Assembly (NCBI GenBank): GCA_003931895.1
Contig: RRZV01000092.1
Location: 31,210 to 95,209 of the forward strand
From: Mesohalobacter salilacus
GTDB lineage: Bacteria > Bacteroidota > Bacteroidia > Flavobacteriales > Flavobacteriaceae
Direction: 5' to 3'
DNA length: 64,000 nucleotides
The notes under the pieces: model-generated
What the model was told of the DNA's origin: nothing
Databases searched by the model: none
The model's input: only the letters and a program-made list of their open reading frames with translations
In this document: in pieces, positions 52,241 through 61,700 of the stretch
Position numbering within the stretch: the stretch's first letter is position 1
Layout: the number at the start of each line of letters is the position of its first letter
Made by a program: the position numbers and the translations under genes

Positions 52241-54844
52241 ATGAATTCAAATCAATTAACTATAAAAGCCCAAGAAGTCATTCAAAAAGCGCAACAATTA
52301 GCGCAAGAATTTGGGCATCAACAAATCGAAAATGAACACGTTTTTAAAGCCATGATTGAGGTCGATAAAAATGTGTTGCCTTTTATTTTTAAAAAACTTA
52401 GCATCAATCAAAAATTGTTTGTCGATATTCTCGATAACACTTTAAAGAGTTTTGCAAAAGTGAGTGGTAGTGATATTATGCTTTCTCGTGAAGCTAATAA
52501 AACCTTTAATGAAGCGACAATCATTGCAAAAAAAATGGAAGATGAATATGTTTCAGTTGAACATCTCATTTTAGCTATTTTTAAAAGTGATTCTAAAGTT
52601 GCTCAAATTTTAAAAGACCAAGGGGCTACTGAAAAAGGGCTTAAAGCTGCAATTGAAGAAATGCGTCAAGGTGATAGAGTAACTTCGCAAACCGCAGAAG
52701 ACACTTATAATTCTTTAGATAAATACGCAAAAAACCTGAATCAATTGGCTGAAGACGGTAAACTTGATCCTGTGATTGGTCGAGATGAAGAAATCCGACG
52801 AATTCTTCAAATTTTATCCCGACGAACCAAAAATAACCCGATGTTAGTCGGTGAGCCAGGAACGGGTAAAACGGCTATTGCCGAAGGTTTAGCGCATAGA
52901 ATTATTGCTGGCGATGTGCCTGAAAATCTAAAATCAAAGCGCATATACAGTTTAGATATGGGCGCCTTGATTGCGGGTGCTAAATACAAAGGTGAATTTG
53001 AAGAGCGCTTAAAATCTGTCATTAAGGAAGTGACTAAAAGTGATGGTGAAATTGTCTTGTTTATCGACGAAATTCACACGCTTGTTGGTGCTGGTGGCGG
53101 CCAAGGTGCGATGGATGCGGCTAATATTCTAAAACCCGCTTTAGCACGAGGCGAACTTAGAGCGATAGGGGCAACGACATTAGATGAATTTCAAAAGTAT
53201 TTCGAAAAAGACAAAGCCCTTGAGCGTCGTTTTCAAAAAGTGATGGTCTTAGAGCCTGATACCGAATCGGCAATTTCAATTTTGCGTGGCATCAAAGAGA
53301 AATATGAAACCCACCATAAAGTGCGGATTAAAGACGAAGCTATCATCGGGGCTGTTGAATTGTCTCAACGCTATATCACCAACCGATTTTTACCCGATAA
53401 AGCTATTGACTTAATGGATGAGTCAGCATCTAAATTGCGAATGGAAATCAATTCAAAACCTGAAGAACTCGATGTTTTAGACAGAAAAATTAGACAGTTA
53501 GAAATTGAAATCGAAGCCATTAAACGTGAAAAAGATGAAGCTAAACTCAAAGTGCTCAAATCTGATTTAGCTGAACTCAAAGAAGAACGCAATGACTTAA
53601 ACGCCAAATGGAAAAATGAAAAAGAATTGGTTGATAATATTCAAAAAATTAAATCTGATATCGAAGAATTTAAACTTGAAGCTGAACGTGCAGAACGCGA
53701 AGGCGATTATGGACAAGTAGCGGAAATACGTTATGGCAAAATTAAAAATGCACAAGAAGAACTTGAAAAACTACAGAAACAAGTCGAAGACAACGCCGGT
53801 GCTGATACATTAATCAAAGAAGAAGTGACTTATGAAGATATTGCTGAAGTTGTCGCTAAATGGACAGGTATTCCTGTGACTAAAATGCTTCAAACTGAAC
53901 GCGAAAAATTACTCAAACTTGAAGATGAGTTGCATAAACGCGTCGTCGGACAAGAAGAAGCCATCGTTGCTGTAAGTGATGCTGTTCGTAGAAGTCGGGC
54001 AGGATTGCAGGATGAGAAAAAGCCATTAGGCTCGTTCTTATTTCTGGGCACAACAGGTGTGGGTAAAACCGAACTCGCCAAAGCCTTAGCCGAATATCTT
54101 TTTGATGACGAAAATGCTATGACTCGAATAGATATGAGCGAATATCAAGAACGTCACGCCGTAAGCCGATTGGTTGGTGCGCCTCCAGGTTATGTGGGTT
54201 ATGATGAAGGTGGCCAATTGACTGAAGCTGTTAGACGCAGACCTTATTCTGTAGTATTGCTTGACGAAATCGAAAAAGCACATCCGGATACATTCAATAT
54301 TTTACTACAAGTCCTTGACGAAGGTCGCTTGACTGATAATAAAGGACGAGTTGCAGATTTTAAAAATGCCATTATTGTAATGACATCCAATATGGGAAGC
54401 CATATCATTCAAGAAAAATACGATACTTTAAATGACGTAGATACAGCGATGGAAGCTGCTAAAGTTGATGTTTTAAATTTATTGAAAAAAAGCGTCAGAC
54501 CAGAATTCCTTAACCGAATTGATGATATTATTATGTTCACGCCTTTAAGTGAAAAAGACATCAAATCTATTGTAGATTTACAATTGAAGCAACTACAGAA
54601 AATGCTGTTGAAACAAGGCATAACTTTAGATGCGACAGATGAAGCCAAAGCTCATCTCGCCAAGTTAGGATATGATCCGCAATACGGTGCAAGACCAGTT
54701 AAACGAACCATTCAGCGTGAGGTATTGAATAAATTATCTAAAGAAATATTAGCTCAAAAAGTCACTGCAGATAGTATTATTTTACTCGACCAGTTTGATG
54801 GAAATTTGGTCTTTAGAAATCAAAAAGATTTGGTGAAGTCGTAA
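52241..54844 (+). CDS. clpB: ClpB disaggregase
   Basis: 867-residue AAA+ chaperone that, with DnaK, pulls proteins out of aggregates. N domain (1-150), NBD1 with Walker A GEPGTGKTA, M domain coiled coil (about 405-525, LEIEIEAIKREKDEAKLK), and NBD2 with Walker A GTTGVGKTE; sensor and arginine finger regions are intact. No ClpP-binding loop, so ClpB and not ClpA/C. The 120-base upstream gap shares its promoters with ytxJ. Followed by a terminator. Confidence 0.97.
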   Translation: MNSNQLTIKAQEVIQKAQQLAQEFGHQQIENEHVFKAMIEVDKNVLPFIFKKLSINQKLFVDILDNTLKSFAKVSGSDIMLSREANKTFNEATIIAKKMEDEYVSVEHLILAIFKSDSKVAQILKDQGATEKGLKAAIEEMRQGDRVTSQTAEDTYNSLDKYAKNLNQLAEDGKLDPVIGRDEEIRRILQILSRRTKNNPMLVGEPGTGKTAIAEGLAHRIIAGDVPENLKSKRIYSLDMGALIAGAKYKGEFEERLKSVIKEVTKSDGEIVLFIDEIHTLVGAGGGQGAMDAANILKPALARGELRAIGATTLDEFQKYFEKDKALERRFQKVMVLEPDTESAISILRGIKEKYETHHKVRIKDEAIIGAVELSQRYITNRFLPDKAIDLMDESASKLRMEINSKPEELDVLDRKIRQLEIEIEAIKREKDEAKLKVLKSDLAELKEERNDLNAKWKNEKELVDNIQKIKSDIEEFKLEAERAEREGDYGQVAEIRYGKIKNAQEELEKLQKQVEDNAGADTLIKEEVTYEDIAEVVAKWTGIPVTKMLQTEREKLLKLEDELHKRVVGQEEAIVAVSDAVRRSRAGLQDEKKPLGSFLFLGTTGVGKTELAKALAEYLFDDENAMTRIDMSEYQERHAVSRLVGAPPGYVGYDEGGQLTEAVRRRPYSVVLLDEIEKAHPDTFNILLQVLDEGRLTDNKGRVADFKNAIIVMTSNMGSHIIQEKYDTLNDVDTAMEAAKVDVLNLLKKSVRPEFLNRIDDIIMFTPLSEKDIKSIVDLQLKQLQKMLLKQGITLDATDEAKAHLAKLGYDPQYGARPVKRTIQREVLNKLSKEILAQKVTADSIILLDQFDGNLVFRNQKDLVKS

Positions 54845-54872
54845 TGAGAAGATAATCTTTAATATATAAATG

Positions 54873-54898
54873 AAGCCCGCTTTTTGAGTGGGCTTTTT
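54873..54898 (+). terminator. Terminator of clpB
   Basis: AAGCCCGC-TTTTTGA-GTGGGCTT followed by Ts: an eight-pair stem with T-run, 28 bases after the clpB stop. Confidence 0.88.
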
Positions 54899-54921
54899 AA
54901 TTTGATTTTAATTTTTTTAAG

Positions 54922-55021
54922 ATGAAGAGATAGCGTCGTCCTTCGTCCTCGCTATGACGAATAGTAGCCGTCTAGTAAGTCGTCACTGCGAGCCCGATTT
55001 TGAGGGCGTGGCAGTCTTTTG
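54922..55021. repeat. Interspersed repeat, copy 1
   Basis: About 100 bases beginning ATGAAGAGATAGC and ending GTGGCAGTCTTTT. It matches 55068-55156 except for a few changes and an 11-base insert (AGCCGTCTAGT). GC-rich patches such as TCACTGCGAGCCCGA differ from the surroundings. Non-coding. Confidence 0.75.
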
Positions 55022-55067
55022 ATTTATAGTTTAAATTGTTTCTATTTCATTCTAATCATAATTAAAA

Positions 55068-55156
55068 TGAAGAGATAGCTTCGTCCTTCGTCCTCGCTAT
55101 GACGAATAGTAAGTCGTCACTGCGAGCCCGATTTTACAGGGCGCGACAGTCTTTTG
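55068..55156. repeat. Interspersed repeat, copy 2
   Basis: Second copy of the repeat at 54922, same orientation, without the 11-base insert. The tandem arrangement fills the gap between clpB and the leftward cytochrome gene. Confidence 0.75.
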
Positions 55157-55174
55157 TTTTAAGATTGAAATAAA

Positions 55175-55606
55175 TTACTCTGATTTTTCTACAGCCTTAA
55201 CCTGTTTCACGGTTACCATCTCATCTTGCGTATTGCCCCAAGAATTCATAATGTAATTCATCACATCAGCAACTTCTTCATCACTGAGACCTTGAGCCGT
55301 CATCACGTTGTTATAAACTTCACCATTGACTTCAATTTCACCTTCTAAACCGTATTTTATGGCTGCTATACTTTTATCAACTTTGTTTTCTAACCAATCA
55401 GATTTTGCTAAAGGCGGATAAACCCCAGAAACACCATTGCCAGTAGGTAAATGACAACGCACACAAAAATCCTCATAAACCCATTGACCATCTTCAATAC
55501 TTTGTGCTAATGTTTTTTCTTGATATTGTCCTATGTTGTCAATATCAATTTGATTTGAAATCGAACTAATAACAATAGCTAGAAGTATTTTAATTAGTGT
55601 GTTCAT
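55175..55606 (-). CDS. Exported c-type cytochrome
   Basis: 143 residues with a signal peptide (residues 1-18). One haem site Cys48-Val-Arg-Cys51-His52, then GNGVSGVYPPLAKSDWL, and the likely Met ligand in VMTAQGLSDEEVADVMNYI. The layout is that of single-haem cytochromes tied to nitrite reductase or cytochrome oxidase, but no oxidase gene is near. Electron carrier in the periplasm. Confidence 0.9.
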   Translation of the reverse strand: MNTLIKILLAIVISSISNQIDIDNIGQYQEKTLAQSIEDGQWVYEDFCVRCHLPTGNGVSGVYPPLAKSDWLENKVDKSIAAIKYGLEGEIEVNGEVYNNVMTAQGLSDEEVADVMNYIMNSWGNTQDEMVTVKQVKAVEKSE

Positions 55607-55700
55607 AAATTCAAAATTACTTTTAATTTATTAAAGTAGTAAAATTTAAGTTTTAGGTTAGAGCTTAATTATGTAATTTTTCAAAAATAAAAAACAAAAA

Positions 55701-55722
55701 AAACTGCCTATGAGGGCAGTTT
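55701..55722 (-). terminator. Terminator of the T9SS-secreted protein gene
   Basis: AAACTGCC-N6-GGCAGTTT, an eight-pair stem. Read leftward it is followed by a T-run (the A-run at 55690-55703). Confidence 0.85.
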
Positions 55723-55742
55723 TGAATAATATAATTAAAGTG

Positions 55743-56627
55743 TTATTTTATAATCACTTTTTTTGATAAGTCACCAACTGTGGTTTCAATTTTTAGGATG
55801 TAAATACCACTAGCTAGATCAGAAACATTAATAGTATTATTATTGGTAGACACACTAGCTTTTCTCCCTAAAGCATCAAATAATGAAGCCTTATTTACTT
55901 CAATATTCGATGGAATATTAAGGTTTATAAAATCGCTTGTAGGATTAGGATAAACAGAAACCTGAGATAAAGTAAAATCATCTGTACTTAGAGTGGTATC
56001 ACCAATTAAATTTAATATAAGATGATTGTCAGGAAACGCAATGGAAGCAAAAGTGCCAGGCGATGTAAGTCCACAAGCAGTTGAACTTAAATAACTTGGA
56101 TCATTTTGACCAGCATTATTAACACCGATTCTAAAATCATAATTATTAGGAGGACCTGGGTTTGCTGCAATATCAACTGCAACTATAAGTTCTGTGGTAG
56201 CATTTACTGTTACGGGATTGTCAAACATAACGTCAAAAACAACACCATCATCTGCAGCTGTAACATCAAAATCTTTTGAGGCAATTTCAGTCAATGTGCC
56301 CGCAGGGAAAGTTTGGTCAGACGTAAATAGTCTGACTGTGCTTGTAACTGTAGGGTTTGTGCCTCCTACATCTGTAAATTCAGCTATAAAATTAACACCC
56401 ATAGCATCAAAGCTACCAGTAAAACCAAAATCTGTTGGTGTATAAGCTCTGTAAAAAATATTATCAGAGATACCTTCATCACCTGTGCCAGGTATTTGGT
56501 CAGGGTCAGAAGCACAAGCTACACCACCACTATCAGAGGTTTGACTTACCGAATGAGATAGTGTTTGTTGAGCATAAACACCTAATGAAAATAGGGTGCA
56601 TGCAATTAAAAGAGTAATTTTTTTCAT
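55743..56627 (-). CDS. Secreted protein with type IX sorting domain
   Basis: 294 residues: signal peptide (MKKITLLIACTLFSLGVYAQ), an all-beta middle (~residues 25-215) with no recognised enzyme motif, and a C-terminal type A T9SS sorting domain (VYPNPTSDFINLNIP … ASGIYILKIET … KKVIIK). So it crosses the outer membrane by the type IX system and is attached to or released from the surface. Function unknown. Confidence 0.9.
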   Translation of the reverse strand: MKKITLLIACTLFSLGVYAQQTLSHSVSQTSDSGGVACASDPDQIPGTGDEGISDNIFYRAYTPTDFGFTGSFDAMGVNFIAEFTDVGGTNPTVTSTVRLFTSDQTFPAGTLTEIASKDFDVTAADDGVVFDVMFDNPVTVNATTELIVAVDIAANPGPPNNYDFRIGVNNAGQNDPSYLSSTACGLTSPGTFASIAFPDNHLILNLIGDTTLSTDDFTLSQVSVYPNPTSDFINLNIPSNIEVNKASLFDALGRKASVSTNNNTINVSDLASGIYILKIETTVGDLSKKVIIK

Positions 56628-56880
56628 AAGATATATATTTAAAGTTTATGTAAATCTATATAAATAATTAACAATACCAAAAAAAAAATAAAATCAAGTA
56701 AAAATATGTTATAGTAATTATTTATAAATTGATACTTTGAAAAATTAATTTTGTGTAAAATATTAAACTAATATGTTCAATTTTTAAAGTCTAAAACAAA
56801 ATATATGTTATGAAAGAGTGGAGAATTTTATAAAAATTCGGATGAGATTAAATTATAACAAAAATGTTTTTTCTTGTAGA

Positions 56881-57984
56881 TTATTTTTTTATTAACTTAA
56901 CTAATCCTAAACCTTCAACACCTACATAAACATATCCATCAGGTCCTTGCTCAATACTTCTAATACGACCGATGCCGTCTAATAGTTTTTCTCTTTTAGT
57001 GACTTTATCACCTTCAATAACCAAATGTTCTACGTATTGAAATTTGAGTGAGCCTACTAAAACATTGCCATTAAGATGTGGATATTTTTTGGAACGCACA
57101 AAGGTCATTCCGCTTGGTGCAATCGAAGGCACCCAATAGTGGAAAGGTTGTGCCATACCTTCTTTTTTAGTGATTTCTGTAAATTTTGTGCCAGAATAAT
57201 TAATACCATAACTAATGACTGGCCAGCCGTAATTCACCGCTTTTTTAATAATATTAATTTCATCGCCGCCACGTGGACCGTGTTCATGAACCCAAATTTT
57301 GCCAGTCTCAGGATGTCGCTCCATACCTTGTGGATTGCGGTGTCCGTAACTGTAAATGGCTTTTTTAGCATTATTATTATTGACAAATGGGTTGTCATCT
57401 GGAATGCTACCATCATCATTTAAACGATAAATTTTACCATTGTCTCGGGTTATATCTTGTGGGTTTTCATCACGATTTCCACGATCGCCAATAGAGAAAT
57501 ACAAATAACCGTCGTTATCAAACTCAATTCGGCTTCCAAAATGCTGTCCACGTCGAGAGGCTTGTTCTCCTTGATATAAGACTTCTAAGTTTTGCACAGA
57601 ATTATTATCGAGTTGAAATCTCACTAATCTCGTGTTTCCACCATCTTCAGTTTCAGATTTTTTAGCATATGTAGCATAAACCCAAGGTTTTTCTGGATAT
57701 GCTGGATGAACTTTCACATCCATCAAACCGCCTTGCCCTCGCACATAAACCTCTGGAAACCCTGTAATTTCTGTTTTTGTATTGTTTTTGACATGATAAA
57801 GTTTACCTGATTTTTCGGTCACTATTATACTACCATCCGGTAAAAAATCAAAACCCCAAGGGATTGGAATATCTTCTGCAACAACTTCATAATCATAGCT
57901 TTTGGAAGATTCGGTAATGTTTTTATCTGTTTGAGCACAAGCGATAAGTCCAGTAAAAGACAAAGCGAAAAGTAAAAATTTCAT
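56881..57984 (-). CDS. PQQ-type sugar dehydrogenase lipoprotein
   Basis: 367 residues from ATG 57984 (MKFLLFALSFTGLIACAQ), giving a clear lipobox; an upstream ATG at 58026 would hide it. A six-bladed beta propeller of the glucose/sorbosone dehydrogenase family: IPWGFDFLPDGSIIVTEKSGKL, GSRIEFDNDGYLYFSIGDRG, YGHRNPQGMERHPETG, HEHGPRGGDEINII. Oxidises a sugar in the periplasm if PQQ is available. No PQQ synthesis genes in the window. Confidence 0.9.
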   Translation of the reverse strand: MKFLLFALSFTGLIACAQTDKNITESSKSYDYEVVAEDIPIPWGFDFLPDGSIIVTEKSGKLYHVKNNTKTEITGFPEVYVRGQGGLMDVKVHPAYPEKPWVYATYAKKSETEDGGNTRLVRFQLDNNSVQNLEVLYQGEQASRRGQHFGSRIEFDNDGYLYFSIGDRGNRDENPQDITRDNGKIYRLNDDGSIPDDNPFVNNNNAKKAIYSYGHRNPQGMERHPETGKIWVHEHGPRGGDEINIIKKAVNYGWPVISYGINYSGTKFTEITKKEGMAQPFHYWVPSIAPSGMTFVRSKKYPHLNGNVLVGSLKFQYVEHLVIEGDKVTKREKLLDGIGRIRSIEQGPDGYVYVGVEGLGLVKLIKK

Positions 57985-58074
57985 AATTGATATTTTAAAT
58001 TTTTCTGAAATATAGGGATATTCCAATAATTCTAATTTATTTTAAGAAAAATTATAAATTTTACGATTTTAAAA

Positions 58075-58809
58075 ATGAACAAAAGTATTGATTTAAATGC
58101 TGATCTCGGTGAAGGTAAAGCTAATGATGAGGCGCTTTTAAAATATGTGTCATCTTTCAATATTGCTTGCGGTGGTCATGCTGGTAATCGTTCAAGCATT
58201 GTAAAGACTATTCAATTAGCTCAAAAATATGAAGTGAAAATAGGTGCTCATCCTTCTTATCCAGATACAAAAAATTTTGGTCGAAAGTCTCTGAATATGT
58301 CTATTGATGATTTAGTTGAAGCTATTGATAGTCAGTTGCTTTTGTTTAAACAATGTATAAGTGAAACTAAGGCCGTATGGAATCATATCAAATTTCATGG
58401 TGCTTTGTATAATGATTTAAAAACAGACACAAGTAAAGCAAAGGCTTTAGTTGACTTAATTCAAAAAAAATATCCAAATATTACACTTTATGTTCCACCA
58501 AATTCTGTTGTTCAAACTATTGCAGAATCCCGAATTCCCATAAAAATTGAGGGCTTTGCAGACCGCGCTTATAATGAAGATTTGAGTTTGGTTTCACGTC
58601 AAAAATCTAATGCTGTTCTTACGTCTGATACAGAAGTCGTTAATCAAGTCAAAAAAATGATTATTGAGGAAGTTGTGGAAGTTGCAAATTCTCAAATCAA
58701 ACCCATAAAGGTAGAAACAATTTGTATTCACGGCGATACACCCAAAGCTTTAAAGATGTTAAAAACTCTTGTTGCTGAACTCAAAAGACAAAAAATAAAA
58801 ATTCAATGA
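58075..58809 (+). CDS. pxpA: 5-oxoprolinase subunit A
   Basis: 244 residues of the LamB/YcsF family. Opens with SIDLNADLGEGKANDEALL, followed by FNIACGGHAG and GAHPSYPD, motifs shared by PxpA. With PxpB and PxpC it hydrolyses 5-oxoproline to glutamate using ATP. Overlaps pxpB by 4 bases, which fixes the operon. Confidence 0.94.
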   Translation: MNKSIDLNADLGEGKANDEALLKYVSSFNIACGGHAGNRSSIVKTIQLAQKYEVKIGAHPSYPDTKNFGRKSLNMSIDDLVEAIDSQLLLFKQCISETKAVWNHIKFHGALYNDLKTDTSKAKALVDLIQKKYPNITLYVPPNSVVQTIAESRIPIKIEGFADRAYNEDLSLVSRQKSNAVLTSDTEVVNQVKKMIIEEVVEVANSQIKPIKVETICIHGDTPKALKMLKTLVAELKRQKIKIQ

Positions 58810-59531
58810 TAAAAGAACTCAGCGACTTTAAAATTCATTTGTCATCACCCATAAGTTTACTTGTAGAGTGGAATTTTAAATTATCTGTAATACATATTAA
58901 ATCCTTACAAGTTTTAAAAAATCAACTCTTAAAAAAAGATAAAGATATTCAGTATTTGACATTAGCCTTCAATACATTGTTAGTCAAGTATAAAAATCTC
59001 GATATAGATATTTTAAAGAAAGAAAATCAAATTAAAAGTTTTATAAATTCGTTTGATACTAAAAACATAGAAAATTTTAAAAACAGACAATTTAAAATCC
59101 CAGTTTGTTATGAATACGGATTAGACTTAAAGCATATTTCAAATCAAACAGAATTGAGCAAACCTGAAATCATTCAACTGCATACTGAACAAGTTTACTC
59201 GCTGTTTTTTATTGGTTTTTTACCAGGATTTTTATATCTCGGAGATGTAGATAAACGTATCCAAGTAGCAAGACATCAAACACCTCGGCAAAAAGTAGAA
59301 AAGGGTAGTGTTGGCATTGCTGAAAATCAAACAGGAATTTACCCAATGTCGTCTCCTGGAGGTTGGCAAATTATTGGTCAAACCCCAGTAGAATTGTTTG
59401 ATGTTGATCAAAATCCACCAAGTCCATTTCGACCGGGCGACAAAATTCAGTTTTACGCGATAGATCAATCAGAATTTGACAGGCTCAAAAACACTGAAAT
59501 TTCAATTGAAAAATTTAAACACAATGATTGA
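58806..59531 (+). CDS. pxpB: 5-oxoprolinase subunit B
   Basis: 241 residues, KipI family. C-terminal half has the typical FFIGFLPGFLYLGDVDKRI, RHQTPRQKVEKGSVGIAENQTGIYPMSSPGGW and FRPGDKIQF. Complete. Overlaps pxpA by 4 and pxpC by 8 bases. Confidence 0.93.
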   Translation: MIKELSDFKIHLSSPISLLVEWNFKLSVIHIKSLQVLKNQLLKKDKDIQYLTLAFNTLLVKYKNLDIDILKKENQIKSFINSFDTKNIENFKNRQFKIPVCYEYGLDLKHISNQTELSKPEIIQLHTEQVYSLFFIGFLPGFLYLGDVDKRIQVARHQTPRQKVEKGSVGIAENQTGIYPMSSPGGWQIIGQTPVELFDVDQNPPSPFRPGDKIQFYAIDQSEFDRLKNTEISIEKFKHND

Positions 59532-60372
59532 ATTGCTTTCAAGCGGATTTTACACGAGCATTCAAGATCTCGGACGCTTTAATTATACTGATTTTGGAGT
59601 GCCTTTAAGCGGTGCTATGGATCAAAACTTAGCACGTTTTGCTAATCTTTTGGTTGGTAATTCGCCTGAGCAAGCGGTTATAGAAATGACATTTATAGGC
59701 CCCAAACTCAAGTTTACAAAAGCTCAAACTATTGCCATCACAGCCCCAAAAGCTAAAGTATTTTTAAATGGCAAAACAGCAGCGATTAATCATCAACTTT
59801 CTATACAACCAAATGATATTTTAGAAGTTAAAAGCATTCAAAACAGAGCTTATTTTGCAGTTAATGGCCATTTAATTTCTGAAAATAAACTCGGAAGTCA
59901 AAGCCAATACTATTCCATAACAACCACAGAAAAACTTAAAAAAGGCGATGAGATCAGAATTAGAAGTAACCACAAAAATTTCCATAAAAAACACGCCAGT
60001 GTCAACTATGATAGTTCATTTTATGATTCTCAAACTTTAGAGGTTTATACTTTGCCAGAATATGAAAATCTCAGTCGCAATGAAAAAGAAATTTTATCGA
60101 CCAAGGCATTCACTATTTCTGAACAAAGCAACCGTATGGCATATCAATTTGAAGACATTTTAAAAAATCAGTTAGAAGGAATAAACTCTGTGCCAGTGAT
60201 GCCGGGCGTTGTGCAATTAACACCTGAAGGAAAGCTAATGGTTTTGATGCGTGATGCTCAAGTTACAGGTGGTTATCCTAGGATATTTCAGTTGTCTGAA
60301 AATAGTATTAATCTTTTATCACAAAAGCCACTTAAAAGTCAAATAAATTTTGAAATTTTGAAACTCAAATAA
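59524..60372 (+). CDS. pxpC: 5-oxoprolinase subunit C
   Basis: 282 residues, KipA/biotin-dependent-carboxyltransferase-like family. Starts MIELLSSGFYTSIQDLGRF, the family start; a longer in-frame reading from 59476 is not used. Further blocks: FGVPLSGAMDQNLARFANLLVG and QLTPEGKLMVLMRDAQVTGGYPRI. Ends the pxpABC genes, and the hydrolase-OsmC gene follows after 10 bases. Confidence 0.93.
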   Translation: MIELLSSGFYTSIQDLGRFNYTDFGVPLSGAMDQNLARFANLLVGNSPEQAVIEMTFIGPKLKFTKAQTIAITAPKAKVFLNGKTAAINHQLSIQPNDILEVKSIQNRAYFAVNGHLISENKLGSQSQYYSITTTEKLKKGDEIRIRSNHKNFHKKHASVNYDSSFYDSQTLEVYTLPEYENLSRNEKEILSTKAFTISEQSNRMAYQFEDILKNQLEGINSVPVMPGVVQLTPEGKLMVLMRDAQVTGGYPRIFQLSENSINLLSQKPLKSQINFEILKLK

Positions 60373-60382
60373 ATTACCAATT

Positions 60383-61603
60383 ATGAAATCAAAGAAAGTT
60401 ACATTTAAAAATAAAAACGAAGAAGAATTAGTTGGCAGATTAGATTTTCCCGTTGATAAACGCATTCACAGTTATTGCATTTTTGCGCATTGTTTTACTT
60501 GTAATAAAAATTTAAAAGCCATCAAAAATATTTCAGATGGATTGACCTCAAGTGGTTTTGGTGTTTTGCGGTTTGATTTTACAGGATTAGGCCAAAGTGA
60601 TGGCGCATTTGAAGATACTAATTTTTCTCATAATGTTGACGATTTGATTGCGGCATCCAAATTTTTAGAAGAGCATTACGAAGCCCCAATTTTAATTATT
60701 GGGCATTCTTTGGGTGGAACAGCCAGTATTTTTGCAGCTCATCAGTTGGATAACATCAAAGCTTATGTTACTATTGGCAGTCCTTTTCAGCCAGAACATG
60801 TGGGTAAATTACTCGAAAGTAAAATGGACGAAATCCAAAGTGAAGGAAAAGCCAATGTAAATGTGGGTGGCAGAAGTTTTACGATTAAAAAGGACTTTCT
60901 TGAAGATCTTCAAAAAAATAAAATAGATGAATTTTTAGGTGATTTAAAGAAGCCTTATCTCATTTTTCACTCACCGCAAGACGAGATTGTCGGTGTGAAA
61001 AATGCAGAATTGTTATACACACATTCTCATCACCCTAAAAGTTTTGTCTCTCTTGATGGTGCAGACCATTTGATGTCTAACCCGAAAGATTCTTCTTATG
61101 TCGGTCAAGTGATCTCAAGTTGGGCAACCCGATATCTTGATGTGTTCGAAAAAGAAAAAGAGCTTAAAACCAAACATCAAGTCGTAGCCAGTTTAGATAA
61201 AAATGATGATTTTACAACTGAAATGGCTTTAGGATCACATAGATTACAAGCTGATGAGCCTGAAGATTTTGGTGGCAAAGATTTAGGACCGAGTCCTTAC
61301 GAATTGGTATCTGGTGGTTTGGCAGCCTGCACTGCTATGACCATTCAAATGTATGCTAAACGCAAAAAATGGCCAGTTGAAAATGTAGAAGTTCACATTA
61401 ATCACAAAAAAGACCATTGTAATGACTGCGAAAACATTGATGATAAAAATTCTAAAATTGACATTTTTGAAAGAGATATCATTTTAAAAGGCGATTTAGA
61501 CGATAAACAAAGACAACGTTTGTTAGAAATTGCTAATAAATGCCCTGTTCATAAAACATTACATAGCGATGTTGAGGTGAAAACAAAGCTTATAGATGAA
61601 TAA
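60383..61603 (+). CDS. Alpha/beta hydrolase fused to OsmC domain
   Basis: 406 residues. Residues 1 to ~255 are an alpha/beta hydrolase with nucleophile elbow IIGHSLGGTAS and a late DGADHLM (His). Residues ~265-406 are an OsmC/Ohr-type domain with the reactive Cys pair in SGGLAACTAMTIQM and KCPVHKTL. OsmC proteins reduce organic hydroperoxides; the fusion may also cleave acyl esters. Ten bases behind pxpC, so possibly co-transcribed. Confidence 0.9.
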   Translation: MKSKKVTFKNKNEEELVGRLDFPVDKRIHSYCIFAHCFTCNKNLKAIKNISDGLTSSGFGVLRFDFTGLGQSDGAFEDTNFSHNVDDLIAASKFLEEHYEAPILIIGHSLGGTASIFAAHQLDNIKAYVTIGSPFQPEHVGKLLESKMDEIQSEGKANVNVGGRSFTIKKDFLEDLQKNKIDEFLGDLKKPYLIFHSPQDEIVGVKNAELLYTHSHHPKSFVSLDGADHLMSNPKDSSYVGQVISSWATRYLDVFEKEKELKTKHQVVASLDKNDDFTTEMALGSHRLQADEPEDFGGKDLGPSPYELVSGGLAACTAMTIQMYAKRKKWPVENVEVHINHKKDHCNDCENIDDKNSKIDIFERDIILKGDLDDKQRQRLLEIANKCPVHKTLHSDVEVKTKLIDE

Positions 61604-61700
61604 GATATCAAGTTTATGTTAATTTTTATTAATCCTTTGAATTACAGTACTTATATCCTTAATTTCGTTTAAAATTTAAACTAAATTAAAAACAAACAAA

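Noticed and set aside
59476..59523. Longer N-terminus of PxpC
   Set aside because: The added residues are translated pxpB sequence. Family members begin at the MIELL-type start at 59524.
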